A DNA stretch of 64,000 nt from Cliona cf. orientalis (taxonomy: Eukaryota; Porifera; Demospongiae; Clionaida; Clionaidae): positions 4,822,135 to 4,886,134 of the forward strand of contig OZ005692.1 of NCBI GenBank assembly GCA_963930775.1, given 5' to 3'. A program made the translations under genes and the position numbers. Shown here one piece after another: positions 44,997-55,425 of the stretch; the stretch's first letter is position 1, and every line of letters begins with the position of its first letter. The notes beneath the pieces were generated by a model, which saw only the letters and a list, made by a program, of their open reading frames with translations, was not told the DNA's origin and did no database searches.

Positions 44997-46612
44997 AGAT
45001 CACAAGTTTTAATACAATGTTCACATGCATTATAGTTAAGTAGTGAGTTACTGAACTCTTCAGTGAATGTTATGTAGTCTACATTATAGTTTAGTTCAAT
45101 TTATTAGCTAGCAAAAGAATAAGTGATCACATTATAATACTGGGTATTTAATAAGTTTGTTGTTCATTCCATGCATCGTATATAGCTATTAATATTCATA
45201 AAATGGCACAGAAAGCTTCGCGTACAGTGGACCAACGGATAATGCATGAAGATCATTCTGGGAGTAATTTAGGGTGCTGAAGACAATGGTTTTAGTAGTT
45301 ATTTCGTCAAAAGTGCAGTTCTTCTGGTGTTAGCATCATGTAAACTTCTACAGAAACTAATGCAGCATGATAGCTTACTATCAAGTCGTAAGGTTTGGTG
45401 AGGAAGGGGCATATATTTTTGACCAACTCATAACCAAAAAGCTAGAATACATACAAGACATGATTCCACATCGTGTATTTAGCATCACAGTGGCTTTATT
45501 TTATTTGTATGCATAAAATTCCTTGTATTTATTCATTCAGGAGAAATCATAGAGCAAAATAGCCCAGGAATATATCGAATGTGGCATAATATTAACACTA
45601 ACATAGGTCATATGCATATCAGTGTGATCAGCTGGACCTGCATGCTCTACACATTAGTTCACAGGGGTCGAAACTAGAGATTTGACCCTGGGGAATTTTG
45701 ATTCATGCCTTAGAATTGAAGTTACGGCCCTTGTTTTCCCATGTCTGTATAGGGAAGCCATGCGTTTGCAATGTTTTTCGCCCACACGCTACGTGAAAAA
45801 CTGGGAATGTCGATGGTGTGTGTTATTTAGAAAATTTCTCAAAATTGGAGTATAGGTTGCTTGCTTACTTTGTATGGCTCTACTGTGCATCCTAGGTAGT
45901 TTACTTGCTTTGTATGGCGCTACTGTGCATCCTATGGTTTTCTGGACAATTTTTTTTCTGCTTAGTGTGCATGCTAGCTTGTTAAATACTAAGTAGAAAA
46001 AAATAAAATAAAAATTCAGGGGGGGGTTTGGGAGCAGTTGGGGAGATAATTTTTAATGGGCACTCAGAATGGATCAAAACTCGAGATTTGACCCTGGGGA
46101 ATTTTGATTCATGCCTTAGAATTAAAGTTATGGCCCTTTAAAGTTTTCCCATGTTTGTATAGGGAAGCCATGCGTTTGCAATGTTTTCCGCCCACGCACT
46201 AGTTGAGCTGGATGCATAATATAATCATAAAATGCAGCCTATACATCAATTTTGATCAAAGTGGGTAATGGTCGTCACGTTGCTGTACGCGCTCGGCCCC
46301 GCCCCTCACGTAGCGCGTGGGCGGAAAAAATTGCAAATGAATGGCTTCCTACACAAACATATGGGTAACTTCAAAGGGCCATAATTTACAAGGTGTGAAT
46401 CAAAACTGGTCAAATCTCTAGTTTCGACCCATTCTGCGTGCCCATGTAAAAATTGTCCCCCCAAGTACTCCCAAATCCCCCATGAATTTCTTCCCTATTC
46501 TTTTTTTCTTTTCAAGCTAACGTGCACACTAAGCAGAAAAAAATTGTCCAGAAAACCACATACACACCTAGGATGCACAGTAGAGCCACATAAAGCAAGC
46601 GAACAACCTATA
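44997..46612. other. Gene 3' flank and Repeat A copies in left arm
   Basis: To about 45660 there is AT-rich DNA without coding signal. From about 45660 three Repeat A units follow, two in plus orientation (about 45660-45975 and 45990-46200, the second truncated) and one in minus orientation (about 46200-46530), then part of a fourth that the TA element at 46613 interrupts. Confidence 0.6.
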
Positions 46613-46648
46613 CCGTAGTCTCCCGGGTAAGCGCCCACTCCCGGTTAA

Positions 46649-47387
46649 GGTACCATTAAATTGCGTGGGCGTGAGGTGGGGGATATGACACCTGAACCAC
46701 ATCAAAGTCATTAGTGAGGTGCATGTTGTGTAACCACGCCCTTTTAATTGCACAGGTCTCAGGGGTGTGGCTGCTAGAGCCGGAAGTGTTCATTTAATAT
46801 CCTCCATGGACCGGAAGCCGAGCCGGAAGGGAGGGGCCAGGCCACGCCCAAAACAGCCCCACCCTGTTCCCCAAGGACCACCATTCTCAATCAAGTGCCT
46901 ACTAACCACCGGATGTCCACCGGAAGCCCACAATCAATCCCAATTTAAACACACAGCTTCCTCAAGGCCAAAACACACACAAACACTTGGAGGCCGTTCT
47001 GCCACACCGCCCACGCAAGAGCTCACCTCATTTCCTGTGTGGGCGGAGTAACAACACGTCATCGCAACCACATCCGCTTCAAACCATCGTCAGCTTCCGT
47101 CCAGCCGTACAGGCCCCTCGATCGCACCGCCGTACAGTGCCTCATTAACAGACATGGCCTCACCTTTGACCTCCTGCCACGCCCCCAAAGCCTCCTGGAC
47201 GGGTTCAAAGGTCACCACCGCATCCGGGACACGCCCACCTATCGCCGCAGCCAAGTCCCCGGCCCCGATGTCCAAGCACCGGCCTGTGAAGCCACGCCCA
47301 ATCGGAAGCAATAAAACCTGCATTAACGCACACGCACACACTCCACACAGTGCCAGGAACACGCCCACATGCTTAATTAGGCCTAAT

Positions 47388-47418
<31 letters not shown>

Positions 47419-47662
47419 GTCGTTGCGGTTAATAGTTAAGAAAGAATGCTTTGATCTTGCTTTGAAGTGGGCAATTACCGGTGTTTTCTTCAGGGGCCAC
47501 TTCCGGTCGCTAATTACACGCGCATAATCATCCCTGGCCGATTCTAGACACGCCCACCTTCGGCCAAAAGCACTCGTATGGGCTCTTCGGCCACGCCCCT
47601 TCACGATTCGCTAATTAAATTAGCCAATCCTGACGCTCACGCCCACGCACTTTGATGCTACC
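46649..47662. mobile_element. TTAA-targeting element, full copy 2 (1014 bp)
   Basis: This is the reverse complement of the element at 30362-31370, starting GGTACCATTAAATTGCGTGG and ending CCACGCACTTTGATGCTACC, with TTAA on both sides (46645-46648 and 47663-47666). The second end has mutated from the canonical GGTACC. It includes a T-run at about 47392-47418. Confidence 0.85.
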
Positions 47663-48539
47663 TTAAAGGCATTGTGTCATGCTATAAGCGCTGATTGCCT
47701 GCTAATTGAAGCTGCACGCGCCCAAACGGTAAATGAACACTGGGCGTGGCGGATGGCTGATAAGTTCGCGTGTACATTCAAATCTGCCCGCTGAGGCTCG
47801 CTCTGCTGGGCGTTCGACTTTCTAGGCATCGTGTAGGCTCTCGATCCTATACTTATCAGTTTTCTTACTCTTTAGCTGTCCATAACCGAAGATTGTAGGC
47901 TTCTCAACTCGACCGTCGCGAATGTCCTCTGCGCTGCACGTGTTCGATCTCCGCGTACTTCCGTAAACTATACCGTGATATTGGGCGCGCCCGTACTTCC
48001 TGTGCCCACTTTAATTGAATTTTTGAACTAATGAGCTCATTACGAAGCAATTAGGCCTTATGTATGGACACAATGCCTTTAAGCGCCCAGATAACTGTTT
48101 TGCCCAGTCGAATAGTAAGCGCCCAGGTAGGCCACTGCACCTAGATCAACATGGCAAGCGCCCATCAAGAAAAGTTTACAAGATCACTGCCTCTACATAG
48201 GAATATCAAATACATAGCAATATCAAACTCCAGCGCAGTCGATGGGTCCGAAGATCATTTCATCATCGTCGAGAAGAAATCCCGAGGGATCTCGAGGACG
48301 GCGATCAGAGTCAGCTGGCGAAGATGACGATGTCGACGATCTCGATCCCTTCTCTGATTCAGATGATTTCTCTGGCAGCTTGTGTAGTTTAAACTTTTCT
48401 CTTTTTATGCATCTCATGGTACATGCAGTCGCTTCAAGCGTTCCATGCATGCGCTCTATATAGAGCGCTTACTACGAGTCTAGCTTACTGCCACGCCCAC
48501 AAAATTGGCCCCGCCTATTTCGATTTTTGCACATGGTAA
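47381..48539. other. Spacer of the giant palindrome (1,159 bp)
   Basis: The spacer contains the last part of the TTAA element (47381-47662), the second TTAA element (47667-48078) and most of the TA element (48083-48539). The inner junction is precise: at 48540 the sequence switches from ACATGGTAA of the TA element to CTAATTAAGCATGTGGG, the middle of the TTAA element in reverse. Confidence 0.9.
47667..48078. mobile_element. Second TTAA-targeting element, 412 bp, AGGCATTGTGTC ends
   Basis: AGGCATTGTGTC and GACACAATGCCT form the ends, with TTAA at 47663-47666 and 48079-48082. The AGG start after TTAA resembles T2/Kolobok-type miniature elements. It shares the TTAA with the neighbouring element, so the two sit side by side in one TTAA site of the TA element. 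No coding capacity. Confidence 0.85.
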
Positions 48540-49271
48540 CTAATTAAGCATGTGGGCGTGTTCCTGGCACTGTGTGGAGTGTGTGCGTGTGCGTTAATGC
48601 AGGTTTTATTGCTTCCGATTGGGCGTGGCTTCACAGGCCGGTGCTTGGACATCGGGGCCGGGGACTTGGCTGCGGCGATAGGTGGGCGTGTCCCGGATGC
48701 GGTGGTGACCTTTGAACCCGTCCAGGAGGCTTTGGGGGCGTGGCAGGAGGTCAAAGGTGAGGCCATGTCTGTTAATGAGGCACTGTACGGCGGTGCGATC
48801 GAGGGGCCTGTACGGCTGGACGGAAGCTGACGATGGTTTGAAGCGGATGTGGTTGCGATGACGTGTTGTTACTCCGCCCACACAGGAAATGAGGTGAGCT
48901 CTTGCGTGGGCGGTGTGGCAGAACGGCCTCCAAGTGTTTGTGTGTGTTTTGGCCTTGAGGAAGCTGTGTGTTTAAATTGGGATTGATTGTGGGCTTCCGG
49001 TGGACATCCGGTGGTTAGTAGGCACTTGATTGAGAATGGTGGTCCTTGGGGAACAGGGTGGGGCTGTTTTGGGCGTGGCCTGGCCCCTCCCTTCCGGCTC
49101 GGCTTCCGGTCCATGGAGGATATTAAATGAACACTTCCGGCTCTAGCAGCCACACCCCTGAGACCTGTGCAATTAAAAGGGCGTGGTTACACAACATGCA
49201 CCTCACTAATGACTTTGATGTGGTTCAGGTGTCATATCCCCCACCTCACGCCCACGCAATTTAATGGTACC
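48540..49271. mobile_element. TTAA-targeting element, truncated mirror copy
   Basis: The sequence matches the outer 730 bp of the element at 46649-47662 in reverse and ends CAATTTAATGGTACC followed by TTAA (49272-49275). It is a product of the inverted duplication, not a separate insertion. Confidence 0.9.
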
Positions 49272-50922
49272 TTAACCGGGAGTGGGCGCTTACCCGGGAG
49301 ACTACGGTATAGGTTGTTCGCTTGCTTTATGTGGCTCTACTGTGCATCCTAGGTGTGTATGTGGTTTTCTGGACAATTTTTTTCTGCTTAGTGTGCACGT
49401 TAGCTTGAAAAGAAAAAAAGAATAGGGAAGAAATTCATGGGGGATTTGGGAGTACTTGGGGGGACAATTTTTACATGGGCACGCAGAATGGGTCGAAACT
49501 AGAGATTTGACCAGTTTTGATTCACACCTTGTAAATTATGGCCCTTTGAAGTTACCCATATGTTTGTGTAGGAAGCCATTCATTTGCAATTTTTTCCGCC
49601 CACGCGCTACGTGAGGGGCGGGGCCGAGCGCGTACAGCAACGTGACGACCATTACCCACTTTGATCAAAATTGATGTATAGGCTGCATTTTATGATTATA
49701 TTATGCATCCAGCTCAACTAGTGCGTGGGCGGAAAACATTGCAAACGCATGGCTTCCCTATACAAACATGGGAAAACTTTAAAGGGCCATAACTTTAATT
49801 CTAAGGCATGAATCAAAATTCCCCAGGGTCAAATCTCGAGTTTTGATCCATTCTGAGTGCCCATTAAAAATTATCTCCCCAACTGCTCCCAAACCCCCCC
49901 TGAATTTTTATTTTATTTTTTTCTACTTAGTATTTAACAAGCTAGCATGCACACTAAGCAGAAAAAAAATTGTCCAGAAAACCATAGGATGCACAGTAGC
50001 GCCATACAAAGCAAGTAAACTACCTAGGATGCACAGTAGAGCCATACAAAGTAAGCAAGCAACCTATACTCCAATTTTGAGAAATTTTCTAAATAACACA
50101 CACCATCGACATTCCCAGTTTTTCACGTAGCGTGTGGGCGGAAAACATTGCAAACGCATGGCTTCCCTATACAGACATGGGAAAACAAGGGCCGTAACTT
50201 CAATTCTAAGGCATGAATCAAAATTCCCCAGGGTCAAATCTCTAGTTTCGACCCCTGTGAACTAATGTGTAGAGCATGCAGGTCCAGCTGATCACACTGA
50301 TATGCATATGACCTATGTTAGTGTTAATATTATGCCACATTCGATATATTCCTGGGCTATTTTGCTCTATGATTTCTCCTGAATGAATAAATACAAGGAA
50401 TTTTATGCATACAAATAAAATAAAGCCACTGTGATGCTAAATACACGATGTGGAATCATGTCTTGTATGTATTCTAGCTTTTTGGTTATGAGTTGGTCAA
50501 AAATATATGCCCCTTCCTCACCAAACCTTACGACTTGATAGTAAGCTATCATGCTGCATTAGTTTCTGTAGAAGTTTACATGATGCTAACACCAGAAGAA
50601 CTGCACTTTTGACGAAATAACTACTAAAACCATTGTCTTCAGCACCCTAAATTACTCCCAGAATGATCTTCATGCATTATCCGTTGGTCCACTGTACGCG
50701 AAGCTTTCTGTGCCATTTTATGAATATTAATAGCTATATACGATGCATGGAATGAACAACAAACTTATTAAATACCCAGTATTATAATGTGATCACTTAT
50801 TCTTTTGCTAGCTAATAAATTGAACTAAACTATAATGTAGACTACATAACATTCACTGAAGAGTTCAGTAACTCACTACTTAACTATAATGCATGTGAAC
50901 ATTGTATTAAAACTTGTGATCT
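49272..50922. other. Mirror of the Repeat A block and gene 3' flank, right arm
   Basis: It holds 36 bp of the TA element, Repeat A copies to about 50260 and AT-rich 3' flank of the GIY-YIG-like gene. The order is exactly reversed from 44997-46648. No additional gene is seen. Confidence 0.7.
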
Positions 50923-51384
50923 TTAATCAACAAGTATTGAGATGAACTTTTGAATAATACTATCATCTAACATGTCAGCTTCTTCACGCTGTACATCTTC
51001 AACTGCATTTTCAATGATGTTTTTGAAATCATTATAGTGATCACTGTTCACTCTGTACCACTCTGTGCCACCACCGTAGTTAACTCTGTAGTCTCGTGCA
51101 GCATTGTGAGCTGCGCTTTCTCCATCACGACAGCTATTCACTGCATATCTCTCCTTCACAACCAATTGACGGGGGTTACCAGTTTGAAGTTGACCTCGGC
51201 GCCTATCCACTTCGTCACTGTTTCCTTGCACTCCACCAACCTTGTAGTAAATACCAGCAGCTCCAGTTGTTTGCCTCTCTTGTATGATATAAATGTGTCC
51301 AGCAACATTGGTACAACTTGCATTGGCTTGCTCCAGCACAATGTTTGCACAAATAGCCATCATAATAACAGTGGCGAATTTCAT
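50923..51384 (-). CDS. Secreted GIY-YIG-like (T5orf172/MUG113-type) protein, right copy
   Basis: The predicted 153-aa protein is identical to that of 44535-44996, including signal peptide, HIYII, YYKVGG, RRRGQL, GESAAH and EWYRV motifs. The gene faces its twin tail to tail across about 5.9 kb. Identical coding sequence with identical 5' flank means both copies could be expressed alike. Either this is a very recent duplication or the palindrome is kept uniform by gene conversion; an assembly fold-back would also give this result. Confidence 0.75.
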   Translation of the reverse strand: MKFATVIMMAICANIVLEQANASCTNVAGHIYIIQERQTTGAAGIYYKVGGVQGNSDEVDRRRGQLQTGNPRQLVVKERYAVNSCRDGESAAHNAARDYRVNYGGGTEWYRVNSDHYNDFKNIIENAVEDVQREEADMLDDSIIQKFISILVD

Positions 51385-52724
51385 TGTACAGTAGACAATT
51401 ATCCAGTGACTGCAGGTTAATTATGTGATAAAGTTCTTGCAAATGCCGTTAGTAGTAATAATTAAGGCTTGCTTTAATTATTAGTTTGGCAGCTACCAAA
51501 TAGGAGACTCTCTGCTACAGAAGATTTACTACTCCTTGCAACAGCAAAAAGTGAAAAGTGTAAAGCGTAGAACTACTATAACTGAATTAGACTAAGTGGT
51601 TGTCTGGAGTCTTTGTAGTGTTTATACAAGTGTGACTAAATCAAAGGCAGTTACTCTTAGAATGCTTTACACTTTTTGCTATAGCCATTGCAAGATTGAT
51701 ATGGAGTAGGAAAATTTCTGTATACAAAAGAATACAGTCATTTAAAATAATTATAAACACTGCCTGATTACCTTTACTACCTTGAAAAATTTGACCTTCT
51801 TTAGCAAAGGATACAAGGATAGGTTGAACTTTCTTGAACTCACTTAGAGCAATATTTATTCTGTATACACTGGACTGGAAGCCACCAATGGAATCTGAAT
51901 GCATTCATATCACAACAAGGTAAAATTCAATATGAAACCTTTCATAAAGGAAACCTGGTACCTGAGCCAAACATTAGTTGTAAAGTGTGTAAAATGCTTG
52001 TATATGTACCAAACTGAAATCCAACTACTATAAATGTAGTTCTTTGAAAACTAAGGAACTTTGCATGCCGCTTCCTATGTATGAAACACTATAAATCAAA
52101 CGGTAGCTATTATTTTTTGTGTAGTCAGTAATTCCTAAGGTTTAGCGGTAGTATAATATTTTTATAAAGCCTACATATGCAAAGCTACCGCCAGGGCAAT
52201 ATACCCGGTAGCTATGCCATACACACACTGTGGTTAGGGCAATACATAATTATTACAATAATGAGCAATTTCCCTCCAGCTTTAAGTCTGACTGAGTACT
52301 AATAGCTAAGCATCCCAGGCAAATTCCATATTACAATATTGCTATTGGTGCTAACAGCATAGTACTGTTGTAAAGGAAGTGACGTGCTTTATAATATATA
52401 AATTTTATTTTGTTACAACGTATAATGCTAATCTTGAAGTGGCATTTTAAAGAAATTTCTGGGTGACCTCTTGTAGCACAACTATGCTGATCCTAACTTT
52501 GATAATGGAAATCTTCAGCTTGTGCACACCTGACTTGTCCGCATAATATTATATATAAATGAACCATCTCACAGACCCTAAGCTGAACAGCCATAGTTAC
52601 AGTGTTGGAGAGAATGATGGGTGGCATTTTTTTTTTGCTTATAATACTTCATGCATAAGCATGGGATACAAATATGGGTAGTTGACAAACTAATACATAT
52701 GTGTATACCCTAGGAATGAATAAT
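51385..52724. other. Mirror of the 5' flank of the GIY-YIG-like gene
   Basis: This is the reverse complement of 43196-44534 with only one homopolymer difference noted. It holds the same inverted pair before the gene and no other recognised feature. Confidence 0.7.
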
Positions 52725-53050
52725 TAAAACTACAGGTGATTAAATAAATGTGTACAAATATATTGCATAAAGGACTTGTATGATGTAGCAGTGACAGTAG
52801 TATTGTCCAATAGATTCCAGTTAGCCATAGTGTGAGGGAAGAAGGATGCAAATAGGCATTAGTGCGAGCAAAAGGCCTTGACAACTGGAGAGTGTTGGAG
52901 TTTCTACTGCTCCTGATGTTGGAATGGAATGACAAGGAGTTTCTGGGAAGAAACAGAGTTTGTGCACCAACTTGAACATGAGCCCTAGCTTCGAGTCCAG
53001 ACTTCTATCCTGGAGAAGTGGTAGATCCAACAGACTCAATAGCACATTGA
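52725..53050 (-). mobile_element. LINE 3'-end remnant, right arm
   Basis: This is the mirror of 42870-43195 with the same degenerate reading. It differs by a two-base change near 52898. Confidence 0.6.
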
Positions 53051-53293
53051 AGAACCTTGATAAACTGGCAACAGTCAATATGCTGAGAGACAGATGATGA
53101 CAGCAATGGCTTTGAAGGAAAAGAATAAAGAAAAACTTGATGAGTTTGCAGCAATGGAGGAGGAAATATATTACCTACAGGTAATAAATTATAGCATAAA
53201 GCCACAAAATTCATATTATTCTTTATTACATAGACTGTTAACTTTATGCAATATCAAGCCAAGATACTTCCCAGGGATGAAAAAGTTGGAGTA

Positions 53294-54011
53294 CTCAGGA
53301 CTGTTAAGGCAGCCTCAGCTGATAACTGTGCAGGGGCTTGTAAAATGCTTGTATTCAGCTCTTATCACTAATTATTGCCAATTACATGATCGTGAATATC
53401 ATTAAAACTCGAGCGCACGTGATCATATCCCCATAGTCAGTGTACAAGCGACTTGAGTTTCAAAATGCGTTCAAGAAAACGGCTGAGGCGGCTACCAAAA
53501 TCCCTTCAGCACCGAAGCTTTTGAGGATACTGAAGTCCATTGATGATTGTTCGAGGTCGAGCGGGGTGGAAAGGCTGTCCAAATTTTAGCAGTTGCCCGT
53601 GGTAAGGTCATGAATATTTAATGAGATCGATCTCAGCCCAAAATATGTTCATATCCGTCCATAACTTTCGAGCGCTTAGTTTTTTGCAACCATTCCACCT
53701 ACTTTAGACATCGCTAGTGTCTGTTCTTTCGTTTGAATCCTGAATCTTGTATATCTGTGGCCGTTTTGGTACCCGCCTAGTCGAAAGTAGTCAATTAAGG
53801 AAAAAAACTTTGACCCCCACTAATTTACGTTAATTAACGATGTTGCCATGGTAACTCATAATTTTAATAAACTACTTCCTTTCCTCTTCAACATGGATAC
53901 CTTAGTCAGTGATCAAAGTTCACCCATGACTTACACCAACAGGTTTTATGTTGCCATGTTAGCAGTATTTGCTACTTACAATCCAAGTGAGGCTGCCTTA
54001 ACAGTCCTGAG
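53294..54011. mobile_element. TA-targeting MITE, 718 bp, in receptor copy 3
   Basis: CTCAGGACTGTTAAGGCAGC at the left and GCTGCCTTAACAGTCCTGAG at the right form 24-bp inverted repeats flanked by TA (53292-53293 and 54012-54013). Removing it restores GTTGGAGTAGAAACCTGC, a continuous receptor reading (GVETCFYDG). No coding region of note lies inside. Confidence 0.88.
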
Positions 54012-54374
54012 TAGAAACCTGCTTCTATGATGGCATGGACATCTACGCATACTCGTGGTTTCAATTCCTGTTTCCCTTCTCCGCCTGATTCCTTATTGTT
54101 TTGATAATTTTCATCTGTCGTTACTCTCAACTTTTTGCTCAACATCTTGGGCAGAATCCTGTGGCAGTCCTATAGCAAAATACTAGGGGCAGTAATTGTT
54201 CCTCTCACTTGGACATCCCTAACGTACTATACTACTTTAAATGAAACTCAAAGTGTAGTTTGGTTGTACGATGCCAGCATACAATATTTTAGAGAATCTA
54301 AGCATACCGCTCTTGCAATTGGACTATTCGCTATCTTATGTATCGTAGTATTAAATTTTGTCTTACCATATATA

Positions 54375-54790
54375 TATATAGATATTTTTTTTTTGTCTAT
54401 AACAATTCTTGCAGAGCAAAGGACACAAAAATAGCAATATATACATGCTAATAAAACATATGTGCCCGTAGGCTAGACTTAAAAGAGTACAAAGAAGTAG
54501 TGGGGTTATTTACAATAGGGGTAGGTAATGTATTCCATAATCTAACAGTACGAGGTACAAATGAGTTAAAATAATAACATGTGCGGGCATAAGGACAAAC
54601 AAAGGATGGATGATGAGATAATTGTGTAAACCTGTGGGTATCCTGTCTCACAAATACAGCGCTTGGAAAATAAAACATGCCATGAACAATTCTAAACATA
54701 GAACACAAATCTAGATAGAGTCTGCGCTGCTGGAGGTCTGGTAAAGAAAATAACTCTAGCATGCAGTTGCTCATATTTCCCTTCTCTTCT
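54375..54790 (-). mobile_element. 5'-truncated LINE, 3' end, in receptor copy 3
   Basis: The minus-strand frame 54448-54807 ends with LQQRRLYLDLCSMFRIVHG, YARTCYYFNSFVPRTVRLWN and SLYSFKSSLRAHMFY, the conserved C-terminus of LINE reverse transcriptase proteins. A stop and a short 3' region with a T/A-rich end (about 54383) follow. The C-terminal coding sequence is uninterrupted, so the insertion is younger than the other LINE remnants here. It is related to, but distinct from, the remnant in the palindrome arms. Confidence 0.78.
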
Positions 54791-55425
54791 GTGGCCACTG
54801 GCTTCAAGGTTGCTCCAACTGGTGGATTCTTTCATGGCTGAACAAGATCAAGCCATTCATGGATGCTTATCATGCTCAATACAGGAAGCACACTCGCTAC
54901 TGGACTGGGCTGCTGTTGCTCTCTCGACTGGGTCTATTTCTTACTTTTGCCATTAATGCAAATGGCAATGATGATGTTAATCTCTTAGCTATATTTTCAG
55001 TCAGTCTTTCACTTCTTGCTATCCAAAGGAGAGTCTATGAAAATAGGTGGAAGGATCTTCTGGAGTCATCTTATATCCTTAACTTAGGAATATTTTCCGT
55101 GGCAACATTTTATCTCAATGAAGAGCCTGAAGATGATAAAAATCAGCTCATCCTTTCAAATATATATCTCCGTTGGAATTGCTTTCATAATTTTCCTTGG
55201 AATCTTACTCTTTCACATCAGCATTGTACTTAAATCATCAAATTTATGGAAGGAACACATGACTCATTTCATTCAAAGATCGCAATTTCTTAGCAAGATT
55301 CTGGGGGTTACTGTCATCAAAGATGATACTGCAGTGAGGAATGTAGAGGCTGCTATGTTACATGCTCTACCAACAACTACTGAGGTTGCTATTGACCTTA
55401 ATAAACCACTACTGTTGGAGATTAG

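Larger units (their letters stand above)
42636..47380 (+). repeat. Left arm of a giant inverted duplication (4,745 bp)
   Basis: Each base x pairs with base y of the right arm such that x+y is about 95920. The sum falls to 95919 between an A9/T10 homopolymer difference (about 43285 / 52630) and a G8/C7 difference (about 46024 / 49896). Apart from those indels and a CA/AC change near 43022 I saw almost no differences. The arm holds a LINE remnant, a secreted GIY-YIG-like gene, Repeat A copies, one end of a TA element and most of a TTAA element. Confidence 0.95.
46613..48539 (-). mobile_element. TA-targeting MITE (second copy), split by TTAA elements and truncated
   Basis: The left end CCGTAGTCTCCCGGGTAAGC is preceded by TA (46611-46612). 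After GCGCCCACTCCCGG the element is split at its TTAA by two inserted elements (46649-47662 and 47667-48078). It resumes with GCGCCCAGATAACTG at 48083, running antiparallel to 35809-36407. It stops at ACATGGTAA (48539), where the right palindrome arm begins, so the far end is lost. The mirror image of its first 36 bp is at 49272-49307. Confidence 0.9.
48540..53284 (-). repeat. Right arm of the giant inverted duplication (4,745 bp)
   Basis: This arm is the reverse complement of 42636-47380. It begins inside a TTAA element and ends at GGATGAAAAA (53284), next to seven bases of receptor copy 3. The content mirrors the left arm, including Repeat A units at 49308-50260 and the GIY-YIG-like gene. 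Confidence 0.95.
53285..55425 (+). pseudogene. Beta-helix / multi-TM receptor-like protein, copy 3 (C-terminal fragment)
   Basis: Only the membrane part remains. Seven bases, GTTGGAG (53285-53291), precede a MITE; after it GTAGAAACCTGCTTCTATGATGG continues, matching CFYDGMDIYAYSW of copy 1. A TGA near 54087 and a shift near 54130 break the next segment, 54135-54370 (QNPVAVL, WLYDASIQYF, LFAILCIVVLNFVLPYI). A LINE fragment interrupts. The gene resumes at about 54790 (GHWLQGCSNWWILSWLNKIK) and runs through the last membrane segments, with a shift near 55170, to LNKPLLLE. It then fuses into RecQ-like sequence near 55425. This copy lacks the 4-base GCAT insertion of copy 1 and shows the ancestral reading there. 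Confidence 0.8.

Noticed and set aside
48242-48463. Acidic Ser/Asp-rich frame in the TA element
   Set aside because: The equivalent region of the other copy (36073-36303) is open in a different frame, so the reading is not conserved.
53094-53180. Lysine/glutamate-rich coiled-coil exon with a GT donor (mirror at 42740-42826)
   Set aside because: It overlaps a LINE remnant on the other strand and no partner exon was found. It could be a real exon fragment but I cannot support it.
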